Source: an uncultured Bacillota bacterium
Lineage (GTDB): Bacteria > Bacillota > Clostridia > Oscillospirales > Oscillospiraceae
DNA length: 24,320 nt
Assembly (NCBI GenBank): GCA_937890735.1
Contig: CALACZ010000153.1
Span: 1-24,320, forward strand
Reading direction: 5' to 3'
Below are positions 11,840-19,940 of the stretch, piece after piece. The notes beneath the pieces were generated by a model. The model was not told the origin of the DNA, did no database searches, and worked only from the letters and a program-made list of their open reading frames with translations. The position numbers and the translations under genes are program-made. Positions within the stretch are counted from its first letter, which is position 1; every line of letters starts with the position of its first letter.

Positions 11840-13705
11840 TCAGTGCTGTGAGAGCCAAACGAGCAGCACCGCTATATCGCTGGGGCTGACGCCGGAGATG
11901 CGGCTTGCCTGCCCGACGGACAGGGGGCGGATGTCGTTCAGCTTCTGCTGCGCCTCAATGCGCAAGCCGCCGATCTGCGTGTAATCCACGTCCGGCGGGA
12001 GCAATCTTGCCTCTTCGCGGGCAAACTGCTCCACCTGCTTTTGCTGGCGGGCGATGTAGCCGGCGTATTTGAGCTCGATCTCCACCGCCTCCTGCACCGC
12101 CGGCGGCAGCGCGGGGCGCTCGGGGTCAAACGGCGCGAGCGCCGCGTACGTCATCTGCGGGCGGCGCACCAGATCGGCAAGGCGCGCAGAACCCGCCGCG
12201 GGCGTGCTGCCGTGTTCTAGAAGCAGCGCGTCCAGCTCTGCCGACGGCGCAACGCCTGCGTGCTCCAGCCGCGCGATCTCCCGATCGACCGCCGCGTATT
12301 TTTCCTGCACGGCGGCAAACTGCCCGTCGCTCACCAGCCCGACGCGATGCCCGATGGCGGCAAGCCGCCGGTCGGCGTTGTCCTGCCGGTGCAAAAGCCG
12401 ATATTCCGAGCGCGAGGTCATGATGCGGTACGGCTCTTCCGTGCCCTTCGTCACGAGATCGTCGATGAGCGTGCCGATGTAGCCATCGGAGCGTTTGAGC
12501 ACCATCGGCGCTTCGCCTTTGAGCTTCAGCGCGGCGTTCACGCCCGCAACAAAGCCCTGCACCGCCGCTTCCTCATAGCCGGACGAGCCGTTGAACTGCC
12601 CCGCGCCGTACAGCCCCGCGACCTTTTTGCATTCGAGCGTCGGCAGCAGCTCCGTCGGATCGACGCAGTCATATTCGATGGCGTACGCCGCCCGCTCCAT
12701 CTCCGCGTGCTCCAGACCGGGCACGGTGTGCAGCATCGCAAGCTGCACGTCCAGCGGCAGCGAGGACGAAAAGCCCTGAATGTACAGCTCCTCCGTTTCC
12801 AGCCCGCACGGCTCGATGAACAGCTGGTGGCGGGGCTTGTCGGGGAAGCGGTCGATCTTCGTCTCGATCGACGGGCAGTAGCGCGGTCCGGTCGATTCGA
12901 TCATGCCGTTAAAGAGCGGCGAGCGCGCAAAATTGCGCCGGATCACGTCGTGCGTTTGTTCATTCGTATACGTCAGATAGCACACCGCGCGGTTTTCGGG
13001 CGGCGTTTCGGTCGAAAACGAGAACGGCACGACGTGCGCGTCGCCGGGCTGCAATTCCATCTTGGAAAAATCGACCGACCGGCGGTTCACGCGCGGCGGC
13101 GTGCCGGTCTTGAACCTGCGCAGGCGCAGACCGAGCGCGCGCAGGCAGCCGGTCAGCCCCGTCGCCGCCTGCATCCCGTCAGGTCCTGAGGAGACGGCGC
13201 TGCTGCCGATGACGACGCGCGCGTCCAGATACGTCCCGGACGCGATCACGACCGCGCGCACGCGGTAGTGCGCGCCGAGGCTCGTCGTCACGCCTGTGAC
13301 CGCGCCGTTTTCGGTGTCGATCTGCGTCACCATCGCCTGCATAAGGCGCAAATTCGGCTGCAATTCCAGCGTGTGCTTCATATATTCCTGATAGCGCCGC
13401 CGGTCCGCCTGCGCGCGCAGCGACCAGACCGCCGGACCTTTGCCGAGGTTCAGCATCCGATACTGGATGCAGCACGCGTCGGCAGCGCGCGCCATTTCGC
13501 CGCCGAGGGCGTCCAGCTCGCGCACGAGATGTCCCTTGCCTGTGCCGCCGATGGCGGGATTGCAGGGCATATTGCCCACGGCGTCGAGGTTGATGGTGAA
13601 CACGGCGGTGGAGAGCCCCAGCCGCGCGCACGCCAGCCCCGCCTCGATCCCCGCGTGCCCCGCGCCGATCACCGCAACGTCAAATGTTCCTGCTTCAAAT
13701 GCCAT
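11840..13705 (-). CDS. mnmG: tRNA uridine-5-carboxymethylaminomethyl modification enzyme MnmG (GidA)
   Basis: FAD-binding subunit of the MnmE-MnmG complex that installs carboxymethylaminomethyl at wobble U34 of tRNAs. The 621-aa product is full length. It shows the dinucleotide-binding GAGHAG (14-19), the family block MPCNPAIGGTGKGHLVRELD (45-64), FKTGTPPRVNRRS in the middle, YCPSIETKI and the helical C-terminal tail ending in RISGVSPSDIAVLLVWLSQH. That tail contacts MnmE and tRNA. GGAAGGAA precedes the ATG at 13705. In many bacteria mnmG follows mnmE; the upstream neighbour here is a repeat cluster and then mrp, so mnmE must be elsewhere. Repeats lie directly on both sides, one touching the stop codon. 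Confidence 0.96.
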   Translation of the reverse strand: MAFEAGTFDVAVIGAGHAGIEAGLACARLGLSTAVFTINLDAVGNMPCNPAIGGTGKGHLVRELDALGGEMARAADACCIQYRMLNLGKGPAVWSLRAQADRRRYQEYMKHTLELQPNLRLMQAMVTQIDTENGAVTGVTTSLGAHYRVRAVVIASGTYLDARVVIGSSAVSSGPDGMQAATGLTGCLRALGLRLRRFKTGTPPRVNRRSVDFSKMELQPGDAHVVPFSFSTETPPENRAVCYLTYTNEQTHDVIRRNFARSPLFNGMIESTGPRYCPSIETKIDRFPDKPRHQLFIEPCGLETEELYIQGFSSSLPLDVQLAMLHTVPGLEHAEMERAAYAIEYDCVDPTELLPTLECKKVAGLYGAGQFNGSSGYEEAAVQGFVAGVNAALKLKGEAPMVLKRSDGYIGTLIDDLVTKGTEEPYRIMTSRSEYRLLHRQDNADRRLAAIGHRVGLVSDGQFAAVQEKYAAVDREIARLEHAGVAPSAELDALLLEHGSTPAAGSARLADLVRRPQMTYAALAPFDPERPALPPAVQEAVEIELKYAGYIARQQKQVEQFAREEARLLPPDVDYTQIGGLRIEAQQKLNDIRPLSVGQASRISGVSPSDIAVLLVWLSQH

Positions 13706-13770
13706 AAATTCCTTCCGCGCCCGGTGGTGTGGGGCGCTGTTTCAAGTTTTGATTGCACTCCCGGTCGAGC

Positions 13771-14007
13771 CGTAGGGGCGGACGACCCTGTCCGCCCGGC
13801 AGCACGCACCCGCAAAATCGCACAATTTGGGTGATTTGCCAAATCCCTCAAATTTGCGTAGGGGAGGGGTTCTACCCCTCCCGGCGGTGAAACACCGAAA
13901 ATTTGTGTGCACCAATGCGGGACGGGACGTGTTGCGTGGTCGCCGTTCGTTGTGCGGATTTGTGGGTGCGATTTGCGCGGGAGGGGTAGAACCCCTCCCC
14001 TACGCTA
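13771..14007. repeat. Composite hairpin cluster, copy 1
   Basis: The ordered modules are as follows. A GTAGGGG-bounded hairpin GGCGGAC/GTCCGCC (13771-13799). GCACGCACCCGCAAAATCGC (13802-13821). A GGGGAGGGG/CCCCTCCC hairpin (13857-13884). CGGTG/CACCG (13885-13897). GTGTGCACCAATGCGG (about 13905-13920). ACGTGTTGCGTGGTCGCCGT (13927-13946). A GGGAGGGG/CCCCTCCC hairpin (13979-14005). The same modules occur in reverse order and orientation at 19473-19786. Open frames across it encode repeat-derived peptides and are not genes. It occupies most of the 419-bp gap between mrp and mnmG. Confidence 0.75.
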
Positions 14008-14024
14008 TCGGGGTGAATTTCTAC

Positions 14025-14101
14025 GGATTCGCATTGGTGCATCCACATTTGTTATATCGTCCCGCACGGGCGGGGCAAGCCCCGCCCCTACGTTACGACG
14101 A
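14025..14101 (-). repeat. GCATTGGTGCAT module followed by G-rich hairpin unit
   Basis: GGATTCGCATTGGTGCATCC (14026-14045) is followed by the G-rich unit GGGCGGGGCAAGCCCC, then the CGTTACGACGA end (14064-14101). The same pair, in the same order and orientation, recurs at 19799-19875. The unit lies 24 bp past the mrp stop codon on the mrp transcript side, but it lacks a U-run. Confidence 0.75.
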
Positions 14102-14124
14102 ATTATACGATAGCCGCTGCCGAA

Positions 14125-14949
14125 TTACGCCTTGCTCATCAGTTCTGCTGCCGCCATCACGCCGCTGACGTCCGCCTCTTCCATTTTTCCCGCGTCGCAC
14201 AGGGCGGCGACGGCGGGGTCGATGGGAAGGCGCGCGAGCACGGGCAGCGAATATTCCAGCGCCAGCTCATTGAGCTTGCTCTTGCCGAACACTTCAATAT
14301 GCTTTCCGCAGTCGGGGCAGGCAAGGTAGCTGTAATTTTCCACAAAGCCGTACACCGGCACGTTCATCATCCGCGCCATGCGCACCGCCTTTTCCACGAT
14401 CATGGACACGAGCGCCTGCGGCGAGGTGACGATGACCACGCCGTTTACCGGCAGCGACTGGAACACCGTCAGCGGCACGTCGCCCGTTCCGGGCGGCAGA
14501 TCGACGAACAGGTAGTCCACGTCCCCCCAGATGACGTCCGACCAGAACTGCTTGACCGCGCCCGCGAGGACCGGCCCGCGCCAGACCACGGGGTCAGCCG
14601 CGTCGGGTAGCAGCAGATTGACCGACATCACCTTGATGCCGTCCTTCGTCACGGCGGGGAAAATGCCGTCGTCCGAGCCGGCGGCGGGCTCATGCAGCCC
14701 GAAGGCCTGCGGGATGGACGGGCCTGTGAGGTCGGCGTCCAGAATGCCGACGGAATAGCCGAGCCTGCGCATGGCGACCGCCAGCAGCGACGTGACGGTG
14801 GATTTGCCCACGCCGCCCTTGCCGCTCACCACGGCGATGACGTGCTTCACGTTCGATTTTGCGTTCTGCGCGGCAAGCAGGCTCTCCGCCTTGCGATCGC
14901 CGCAGCTCTGCGAGCAGCTTTCACAGCTGCCGCTGCAACCTTCACTCAT
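14125..14949 (-). CDS. Mrp/NBP35-family iron-sulfur carrier ATPase
   Basis: A 274-aa P-loop ATPase of the ParA/MinD-like group that binds and transfers Fe-S clusters. The deviant Walker A is GKGGVGKS (43-50), and the DADLTGPSIPQAFG (71-84) and VDLPPGTGD (149-157) blocks are typical. The dimer-bridging cluster ligands are CPDC (211-214). The N-terminus is a short Cys-rich tail (Cys5, 9, 12, 16) in place of the DUF59/MIP18 domain of E. coli Mrp, a layout closer to NBP35-type proteins. The start at 14949 has AAGGAG upstream. It is 56 bp downstream of the YdcF-like gene, with its own promoter in the gap. Confidence 0.9.
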   Translation of the reverse strand: MSEGCSGSCESCSQSCGDRKAESLLAAQNAKSNVKHVIAVVSGKGGVGKSTVTSLLAVAMRRLGYSVGILDADLTGPSIPQAFGLHEPAAGSDDGIFPAVTKDGIKVMSVNLLLPDAADPVVWRGPVLAGAVKQFWSDVIWGDVDYLFVDLPPGTGDVPLTVFQSLPVNGVVIVTSPQALVSMIVEKAVRMARMMNVPVYGFVENYSYLACPDCGKHIEVFGKSKLNELALEYSLPVLARLPIDPAVAALCDAGKMEEADVSGVMAAAELMSKA

Positions 14950-14980
14950 AACAATACGCTCCTTCGTATGATTTTTCCTT

Positions 14981-15009
14981 ATTTTAGCCCCGCTTTGCGG
15001 AAAATTCAA
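14981..15009 (-). promoter_or_regulatory. Sigma-A promoter of mrp
   Basis: Minus strand: -35 TTGAAT (15004-15009) overlaps the stop codon of the YdcF-like gene; 17 bp later is -10 TAAAAT (14981-14986), about 30 bp before the ATG. Confidence 0.6.
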
Positions 15010-15758
15010 GCGCGCGCCGCCACATATACCGCCTTGACCAGCGCGAATACCTCGCGCAGCTCGTAGTTGAGGCGCAGGATGTAGGGCGTGGTGCGGCTGC
15101 CGAGGCGTGACGCGCGCAGCCCCAGCGTCCCGGCGATATAGCTTGCCCGGCGCAGGTGGAACTCACTCGTCACGATCAGCACGCGGGACGCGTCCAGACC
15201 GCGATTTTCGGCAATTTCGGCGGCGTTTTGCAGATTTTCGCGCGTGTTTTTCGACTGCGTCTCCTGCGCGATGCGGTCGGGGTCGATGCCCGCCGCTGTG
15301 AGATACGCCGCCATGACGGACGCTTCCGTCTGCGTCTCGTCCGCGCCCTGACCGCCGGTCACGATGCAGAATGCGTCCGGGTGCTCCTCAAGATACTCCG
15401 CCGCCCTGTCCAGCCGCTCCCGCAGCGTGCGAGACGGGCGGTCGCCGTGCGTCTGCGCGCCCAGCACCACCACATACTCCGGCGGCGCGTCCGCGTCCAC
15501 CATGTCGCCCTCGCCGAGGATGATATAGCCCGTCCCGAGGGCGAGCGCCGCCAGGAATGCCGCCATCAGGGTTCGCACGGCGCGCACCGATCTTTGCGCG
15601 CCTTTGCGCGCCAGCCACGCCAGCACGGCGAAGCCCGCCGCGAATGCCAGCCAGCACAGCCCCGTCATTTCCAGGTGGAAGGGCGTTGCGAAATGTGCCG
15701 CGCCCAGCGCGGCGCACGCCGCCGCGCACACCGCCGCGAAGATCCAAAGCCGCTTCAT
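15006..15758 (-). CDS. YdcF/SanA-like DUF218 membrane protein
   Basis: A 250-aa protein with three predicted N-terminal membrane helices (about 5-24, 31-50, 62-82) and a DUF218 domain. Domain marks are YVVVLGAQTHGDRPSRTLRE (95-114), IVTGGQGADE (132-141), EASVMAAYL (145-153), QSKNTRENLQNA (168-179) and VTSEFHLRRA. Members (SanA, YdcF, ElyC) are linked to envelope integrity and vancomycin-sensitivity phenotypes, but no reaction is firmly assigned. It overlaps the ABC-F gene by 4 bp (ATGA), so it is translated from the holA operon. The VLGAQ motif and the conserved SKNTREN block are intact. Confidence 0.85.
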   Translation of the reverse strand: MKRLWIFAAVCAAACAALGAAHFATPFHLEMTGLCWLAFAAGFAVLAWLARKGAQRSVRAVRTLMAAFLAALALGTGYIILGEGDMVDADAPPEYVVVLGAQTHGDRPSRTLRERLDRAAEYLEEHPDAFCIVTGGQGADETQTEASVMAAYLTAAGIDPDRIAQETQSKNTRENLQNAAEIAENRGLDASRVLIVTSEFHLRRASYIAGTLGLRASRLGSRTTPYILRLNYELREVFALVKAVYVAARA

Positions 15759-17635
15759 GTCTCATCCTCCAGCCGCAGCGACAGCGCCTCCCACTCGTCC
15801 ATGAGGCGCGTCAGCTCGTCCTCGGCGCGCGTTTTTTCCTCCATCAGGCGCGCCAGCTCCTGATAATCGCTTGCCGCCGCCGCGATCTGCCCGTCCAGCG
15901 CGGCGACCGCCTGCTCCTGCTTTTCCACGGCGCGCTCCGCCGCGCGCACCTGCTTTTCCAGCTCCTTCGCGCCGCCCTTCGGCTTTTCCTTTTTGGGCTT
16001 GGGCGCGGACGGTGTGGGGACGGCAGCGGCTTGCTCATGCGCCTTGATGGCGCGGTATTTGTCGTAGCCGCACGGGAAATCGCGGATGTGTCCGTTCTCC
16101 AGCTCCCAGACGCGTTCGGCGAATTTCTGCACGAAATAGCGGTCGTGCGAGACAAAGATGAGCGCGCCCTCGTAGCCCTCCAGCGCGTCCTCCACCCACT
16201 CGCGCGCGTCGATGTCCAGATGGTTCGTCGGCTCGTCGAGGATGAGAAGATTTATTTTTTCGTCCATCAGCATACAAAGCCGCAGGCGCGACTGCTCGCC
16301 GCCGGAGAGCGACGCAACGGTCTTGAACACGTCCTCGCCCTCGAACAAAAACGCGCCCAGCCGGTCGCGCGCGGTCTGCACGGTGCAGTTTTTCTCGTAC
16401 AGCATCGTGTCAAGAAGCGTCCGCTCCGGGTGCGCAAAGTGGATGACCTGCGGCAGATACGCCCACTTGACGGTCGGTCCGAATTTAATTTTGCCCGTGC
16501 CCGGCTCTTCGCCGAGCAGCACGCGCAGAAATGTCGTTTTGCCCGTGCCGTTGTCGCCCAGCAGCGCGATGCGCTCGCCGCCCTCCACCAGAAGATCGAC
16601 ATTTTCAAACAGCACGCGCCCGTTATAGGACTTTCCCAGCCCCTTGACGCTCAGCACCTCGTCGCCGAAAAAGTCCCGCTGCGCAAACTGCGCGCGCATG
16701 GTCTTGTCCTTGTGGGGCTTTTTCGTCTGCTCGATGCGGTCCATGCGGTGCTGGATGGACATCGCGCGGCGGTAGAGCGTGCGGTTGTTGATGCCCCAGC
16801 CCTTCATGCGCTCGAGCGTAAAGCCGAGCTGCGCGAGCTTTGCCTGCTCCTTTTCGTACTGCCGGAGCTGGAGGGCAAAGCGCGCCTGCTTTTCCTGCAC
16901 ATAAAACGAGTAGTTTCCGCTGTAAAACTCCGCCTTGCCGTTGGACAGCTCGATGATGCGCGTCACGACGCGGTCGAGAAAATAGCGGTCATGCGAGATG
17001 GTGAGCACCGTGCCGCGGAATTTGGCGATGTAATCCTCCAGCCACTCCACGCTGCGCATATCCAGATGGTTCGTCGGCTCGTCCAGCAGCAGGATGTCCG
17101 TCTTTTCCAGCAGCAGCCGCGCCAGATTCACGCGCGTTTTTTCGCCGCCGGAGAGGCTGGCAAACAGCTGCGCACGCATGGCGGGCGAAATATCCAGACC
17201 GTTGCAGATTTTGTCGGTCTCCGTCTGCGTCTCATACCCGCCCTCGGCAAGATACCGCGCCGAAAGCGCGTCGTAGCGGCGCAGGATGTCCTGCGGCGTG
17301 TGCTCGGTCATCTGCTGCTCGAGCTGCCGCATTTCGCGGGCAATTTTGTCCAGCCCCGCAAACGCCGCGTGCAGCACGTCCAGCACCGTGTATTCCGCCG
17401 GATAGTTCGGAATTTGGGAAATTAACCCCACCTTTTTGCCCGCGGCAAAGGCGATCTCGCCGGAGTTGTAGTCCAGCTCGCCGGTGAGAATTTTGAAGAG
17501 CGTCGTCTTGCCCGCGCCGTTTTTGCCGAGCAGACCCACCCGCTCGCCCGACTGGATGTCAAACGTCACGCCGTCGAGCAGATTTTCGTCCGCGTCAAAG
17601 CTCTTGACGAGGTCTTTTACCGAAATGTCGATCAT
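15755..17635 (-). CDS. ABC-F family ATPase (YdiF-like)
   Basis: A 626-aa protein with two ABC domains and no membrane segments. Domain 1: Walker A GLLGKNGAGKT (34-44), signature LSGGE (161-165), Walker B DEPTNHLD (185-192). Domain 2: ALLGDNGTGKT (357-367), LSGGE (443-447), DEPTNHLD (467-474). Between them is the long helical linker (about 245-320) that reaches the ribosomal P/E-site region in ABC-F proteins. A C-terminal coiled coil follows a Lys/Pro-rich hinge (about 520-626), as in YdiF/Uup. ABC-F factors resolve stalled ribosomes or protect against antibiotics; the coiled-coil tail argues for a housekeeping YdiF-like type rather than a resistance factor. GAGGAT precedes the ATG. Confidence 0.92.
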   Translation of the reverse strand: MIDISVKDLVKSFDADENLLDGVTFDIQSGERVGLLGKNGAGKTTLFKILTGELDYNSGEIAFAAGKKVGLISQIPNYPAEYTVLDVLHAAFAGLDKIAREMRQLEQQMTEHTPQDILRRYDALSARYLAEGGYETQTETDKICNGLDISPAMRAQLFASLSGGEKTRVNLARLLLEKTDILLLDEPTNHLDMRSVEWLEDYIAKFRGTVLTISHDRYFLDRVVTRIIELSNGKAEFYSGNYSFYVQEKQARFALQLRQYEKEQAKLAQLGFTLERMKGWGINNRTLYRRAMSIQHRMDRIEQTKKPHKDKTMRAQFAQRDFFGDEVLSVKGLGKSYNGRVLFENVDLLVEGGERIALLGDNGTGKTTFLRVLLGEEPGTGKIKFGPTVKWAYLPQVIHFAHPERTLLDTMLYEKNCTVQTARDRLGAFLFEGEDVFKTVASLSGGEQSRLRLCMLMDEKINLLILDEPTNHLDIDAREWVEDALEGYEGALIFVSHDRYFVQKFAERVWELENGHIRDFPCGYDKYRAIKAHEQAAAVPTPSAPKPKKEKPKGGAKELEKQVRAAERAVEKQEQAVAALDGQIAAAASDYQELARLMEEKTRAEDELTRLMDEWEALSLRLEDET

Positions 17636-17644
17636 GGTGTATCC

Positions 17645-18232
17645 TCAAAGATTAGAATATCGTTCTATAAACTCTTCGCGCGTCATCAGCAGGCGCAGCG
17701 CCTGCAAAAACGCATTCGCGCCCAGATGCTCCGGCAGCCCCAGACTGCGCAGCAGCGCCGTGCGGCGCGTGTGGGCATCCGGCGTGCCGGACAGCCCGGC
17801 GGCGTACAGGTCCGCCTTCGTGATGGGGTCGGCGGTCTCGTGCGTGCTCTCGCCGTCCAGCTCCGCGCCCGCGTTTTTGAGCGCCGCAAGCAGCACCTCC
17901 GGGCGCATCCCCTCCACGCCGAGCTTGCCCTCCTTGCCGGGGGCGGCCTTGCGGCGCTCCTTGCCGTACACGTCGGGGATGTAGGCGTGCAGGACGTTTT
18001 CGCCGGAAAGCGCGCTTTTCAGCCGGTTGCGGATGACAAAGCCCGCGCCGTCGGAGTCCGTCAGGATAATCAGTCCCCGCGCCCGCGCCGCCGCGCGCAA
18101 CAGCGCGATGAGCTCGCGGTCGGCGATGCCGCGAAAGCCGCCGGTCTCGAATACCGGCGCGTCCACCAGCTGCCGCAGCGCATTCGCGTCGTATTTTCCC
18201 TCGACCACGACCGCCTGTTTGAGCCTATGCAC
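17645..18232 (-). CDS. rnmV: RNase M5-like Toprim protein (DUF4093 type)
   Basis: A 195-aa protein with an N-terminal Toprim domain: Glu11 in VVVEGKYD (8-15) and the Asp pair in ILTDSDGAG (56-64), with IRNRLKSAL after it. KLGVEGM (103-109) corresponds to the RNase M5 GKxGVE block. The C-terminal ADLYAAGLSG, then LRSLGLP and FLQALRLLMTREEF (175-188), fits DUF4093. RNase M5 trims the ends of 5S rRNA precursors. The start is GTG at 18232: GAGGAGGCG is ideally spaced before it, while the nearby ATG at 18247 lies in the ribosome site itself. The gene overlaps holA by 8 bp. The motif DSDGAG differs from the DPDxPG of B. subtilis RnmV, so the exact substrate is less certain. Confidence 0.82.
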   Translation of the reverse strand: MHRLKQAVVVEGKYDANALRQLVDAPVFETGGFRGIADRELIALLRAAARARGLIILTDSDGAGFVIRNRLKSALSGENVLHAYIPDVYGKERRKAAPGKEGKLGVEGMRPEVLLAALKNAGAELDGESTHETADPITKADLYAAGLSGTPDAHTRRTALLRSLGLPEHLGANAFLQALRLLMTREEFIERYSNL

Positions 18233-19271
18233 GGTGCGCCTCCTCATACAGCCGCGCCAGCAGCAGCTCAAGAAGCCGCTGCGCGTCGCCGCCGCCCGAT
18301 TTCATCTGATAGTCCGTCTCCAGACACAGCTCCACCGCCCGCTCGCAGAATGCGTCGGTCATGCCGCGCGCCGCCGTCATCGTCACGCCCGCGGCGTAGC
18401 TCTTCATGCCCGTCAGCTCCATGAGCGCGTCCGCGCCCTTGCCCGCCGCCGCCACCACGCGCGCGTAGTACAGCCTGCGGATCTGCGCGCCCAGCGCGCC
18501 GAGGATCATAAATTCGTCCTCCTGAAGCGCAAACAGCGTTTGCAGCTTTGTCAGCGCCAGCTCGTAATTGCCCTTTGCCACGGCGTTGGAAATATCAAAG
18601 CTCTGCGCCGAGAGCGCGGGCGTGACCACCGCGTCGATGTCCGACCGCGTGATCGTCTGCCCGGAGCAGAACGCCGCGATCTTGTCGATCTCCGAGCCGA
18701 GCGTGGTCATGCTGCCGTCGGTAAGAAAAATGAGGTAGCGGCACAGCTCGTCCGGGATGTTTTTTTCGTGCGCCCGGAAGTGGCGCAGCACCCACGCGGC
18801 AAGGTCGCTTTCGCCCGGTTTTGTAAATTCCAGCACCTGCGCGTGATTTTTCAGCGCCTCGGCGAGCTTTTTCATTGTGCCGTTGGGCTTGTACGCCACG
18901 GTGTCGTAGTAGAGCGCCACGCAGCAGTAGTCCGGCAGGTCGGAGAGGATGTCCGTCATCTGCCCGCGCGCGCCCTCGGGGAGCTTGAAAAGATCCACGT
19001 CGTCCATGCGCACGAGCGTGCGGCTTGACAGCATCGGCATCGCCTCCACCGCGTCGGACACCGCCTCGGGCGAAAAATTCTCGGCGGAGAAGCGGTGGTA
19101 GTTGAACGCGTCCGGGCTGCCGCCGGTGAGCTTCTGCTCGAGCTGGCGGATGTAGTATTCGCGCAGATACGCCTCCTCGCCGCAGAATACATAGAGCGAC
19201 CGCAGCGTCCCCGCGCGCAGGTCGCTCTTAAACTGCCGCAGCGCCTCCCCGCCGTCCTTCGTGCGTGCCAT
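18225..19271 (-). CDS. holA: DNA polymerase III delta subunit (clamp-loader subunit)
   Basis: A 348-aa protein, normal length for HolA, the subunit that opens the beta sliding clamp. Residues 24-50 (LRSLYVFCGEEAYLREYYIR) match the delta N-terminal P-loop-like domain without a working Walker A. FSPEAVSDAVEAMPMLSSRT is the usual block, and the lid/collar domain includes FDISNAVAKGNYELALTKLQ and AAGVTMTAARGM. It is the first gene of the holA, RNase M5-like, ABC-F, YdcF-like operon. A clear promoter lies 33 bp upstream. A purine-rich GGGGGGAGA ribosome site precedes the ATG at 19271. The common neighbour rpsT is not present downstream. Confidence 0.92.
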   Translation of the reverse strand: MARTKDGGEALRQFKSDLRAGTLRSLYVFCGEEAYLREYYIRQLEQKLTGGSPDAFNYHRFSAENFSPEAVSDAVEAMPMLSSRTLVRMDDVDLFKLPEGARGQMTDILSDLPDYCCVALYYDTVAYKPNGTMKKLAEALKNHAQVLEFTKPGESDLAAWVLRHFRAHEKNIPDELCRYLIFLTDGSMTTLGSEIDKIAAFCSGQTITRSDIDAVVTPALSAQSFDISNAVAKGNYELALTKLQTLFALQEDEFMILGALGAQIRRLYYARVVAAAGKGADALMELTGMKSYAAGVTMTAARGMTDAFCERAVELCLETDYQMKSGGGDAQRLLELLLARLYEEAHRA

Positions 19272-19303
19272 CGTCTCCCCCCTGTTTGTGTTCGTTACTT
19301 AAT

Positions 19304-19332
19304 AGCATACCACATTCTGCGGGTAATTCCAA
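19304..19332 (-). promoter_or_regulatory. Sigma-A promoter of the holA operon
   Basis: Minus strand: -35 TTGGAA (19327-19332), 17-bp spacer, -10 TATGCT (19304-19309) with TGG just before it (extended -10). Confidence 0.75.
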
Positions 19333-19388
19333 GCGTTAAGCGCGCGGGGAATGGAGAATGAAAATGAATATTCCACGCACAACGCCCT

Positions 19389-19786
19389 GTAGGGGCGGAC
19401 GCCTCTGTCCGCCCGTGGGGCAACGGCAAATTTGCCGCAATGTTTCGTAAAAAACGCAATATTTCCCGACACGCCGTAGGGGAGGGCTTCTACCCCTCTC
19501 GCGCAGGGCACAATTACAAATCCGCACAATAAACGGCGACCACGCAACACGTTCCGTTCCGCATTGGTGCATCCCAATTTGCGGCGGCTCACCGCCGGGA
19601 GGGTTAGAACCCCTCCCCTACGCAAATTTGGCAATTGTTGCAATTCACCGTAAATCGTGCGATTTTGCGGGTGCGTCCGTGCGGGTCGATGTGGGCATCG
19701 ACCCCTACAAACGGTGTACGTTTTTGCATTGGTGCGTCCGTTTTGCGGGTGCGTCCTGCTGGGCGGACAGAGTCGTCCGCCCCTAC
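19389..19786. repeat. Composite hairpin cluster, copy 2 (inverted relative to 13771-14007)
   Basis: The modules are as follows. GGCGGAC/GTCCGCC hairpin (19389-19415). GTAGGGGAGGG/CCCCTCTC hairpin (19474-19500). The ATCCGCACAATAAACGGCGA and CCACGCAACACGTTCCG segment (about 19519-19558). GCATTGGTGCATCC (19561-19574). GGCGG/CCGCC plus GGGAGGGTTAGAACCCCTCC (19582-19616). CGTGCGATTTTGCGGGTGCG (19657-19676). A GTCGATG/CATCGAC hairpin (19684-19701). A second TTTTGCGGGTGCGTCC (19741-19756). A GGCGGAC/GTCCGCC hairpin (19761-19781). Every hairpin is bounded by GTAGGGG or its complement. The gap 19272-19940 has no credible gene. Confidence 0.75.
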
Positions 19787-19798
19787 AAGGGCGCGCGC

Positions 19799-19875
19799 GG
19801 ATTCGCATTGGTGCATTTCAATTTGCGTCGTCGTACCGCGCGGGCGGGGCAAGCCCCGCCCCTACATTACGACGA
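19799..19875 (-). repeat. GCATTGGTGCAT module followed by G-rich hairpin unit
   Basis: GATTCGCATTGGTGCATTTC is followed by GCGGGCGGGGCAAGCCCC and the CATTACGACGA end (unit 19838-19875). It is the same two-module arrangement as 14025-14101. Confidence 0.75.
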
Positions 19876-19894
19876 AAAACGATACAATTCATAA

Positions 19895-19933
19895 ACAAAG
19901 ACCCGGGCGGGATGTTCCCGCCCGGGTCTTTGT
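19895..19933 (-). terminator. Terminator of the Cys-rich coiled-coil gene
   Basis: A perfect 17-bp stem ACAAAGACCCGGGCGGG/CCCGCCCGGGTCTTTGT (19895-19911 and 19917-19933) with a 5-nt loop, 7 bp after the stop codon. The U-rich end on the minus strand is short (TTTGTTTAT), but position and stem strength support a terminator. Confidence 0.75.
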
Positions 19934-19940
19934 CGCTTTT

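Noticed and set aside
13907..14113. Peptide frame starting MHQCG in the repeat cluster, with a near-identical one at 19336-19572 on the other strand
   Set aside because: The similarity comes from the shared hairpin repeats; the frames cross several palindromes and have no ribosome site. They are likely to appear as false hypothetical proteins in databases.
18233..18271. ATG starts at 18271 and 18247 for the RNase M5-like gene
   Set aside because: The GTG at 18232 has an ideal ribosome site and places the Toprim strand at the N-terminus; the ATG at 18247 lies within that ribosome site.
19389..19875. CRISPR-like array
   Set aside because: Repeats are of different types, unevenly spaced and palindromic, without uniform spacers; no cas genes nearby.
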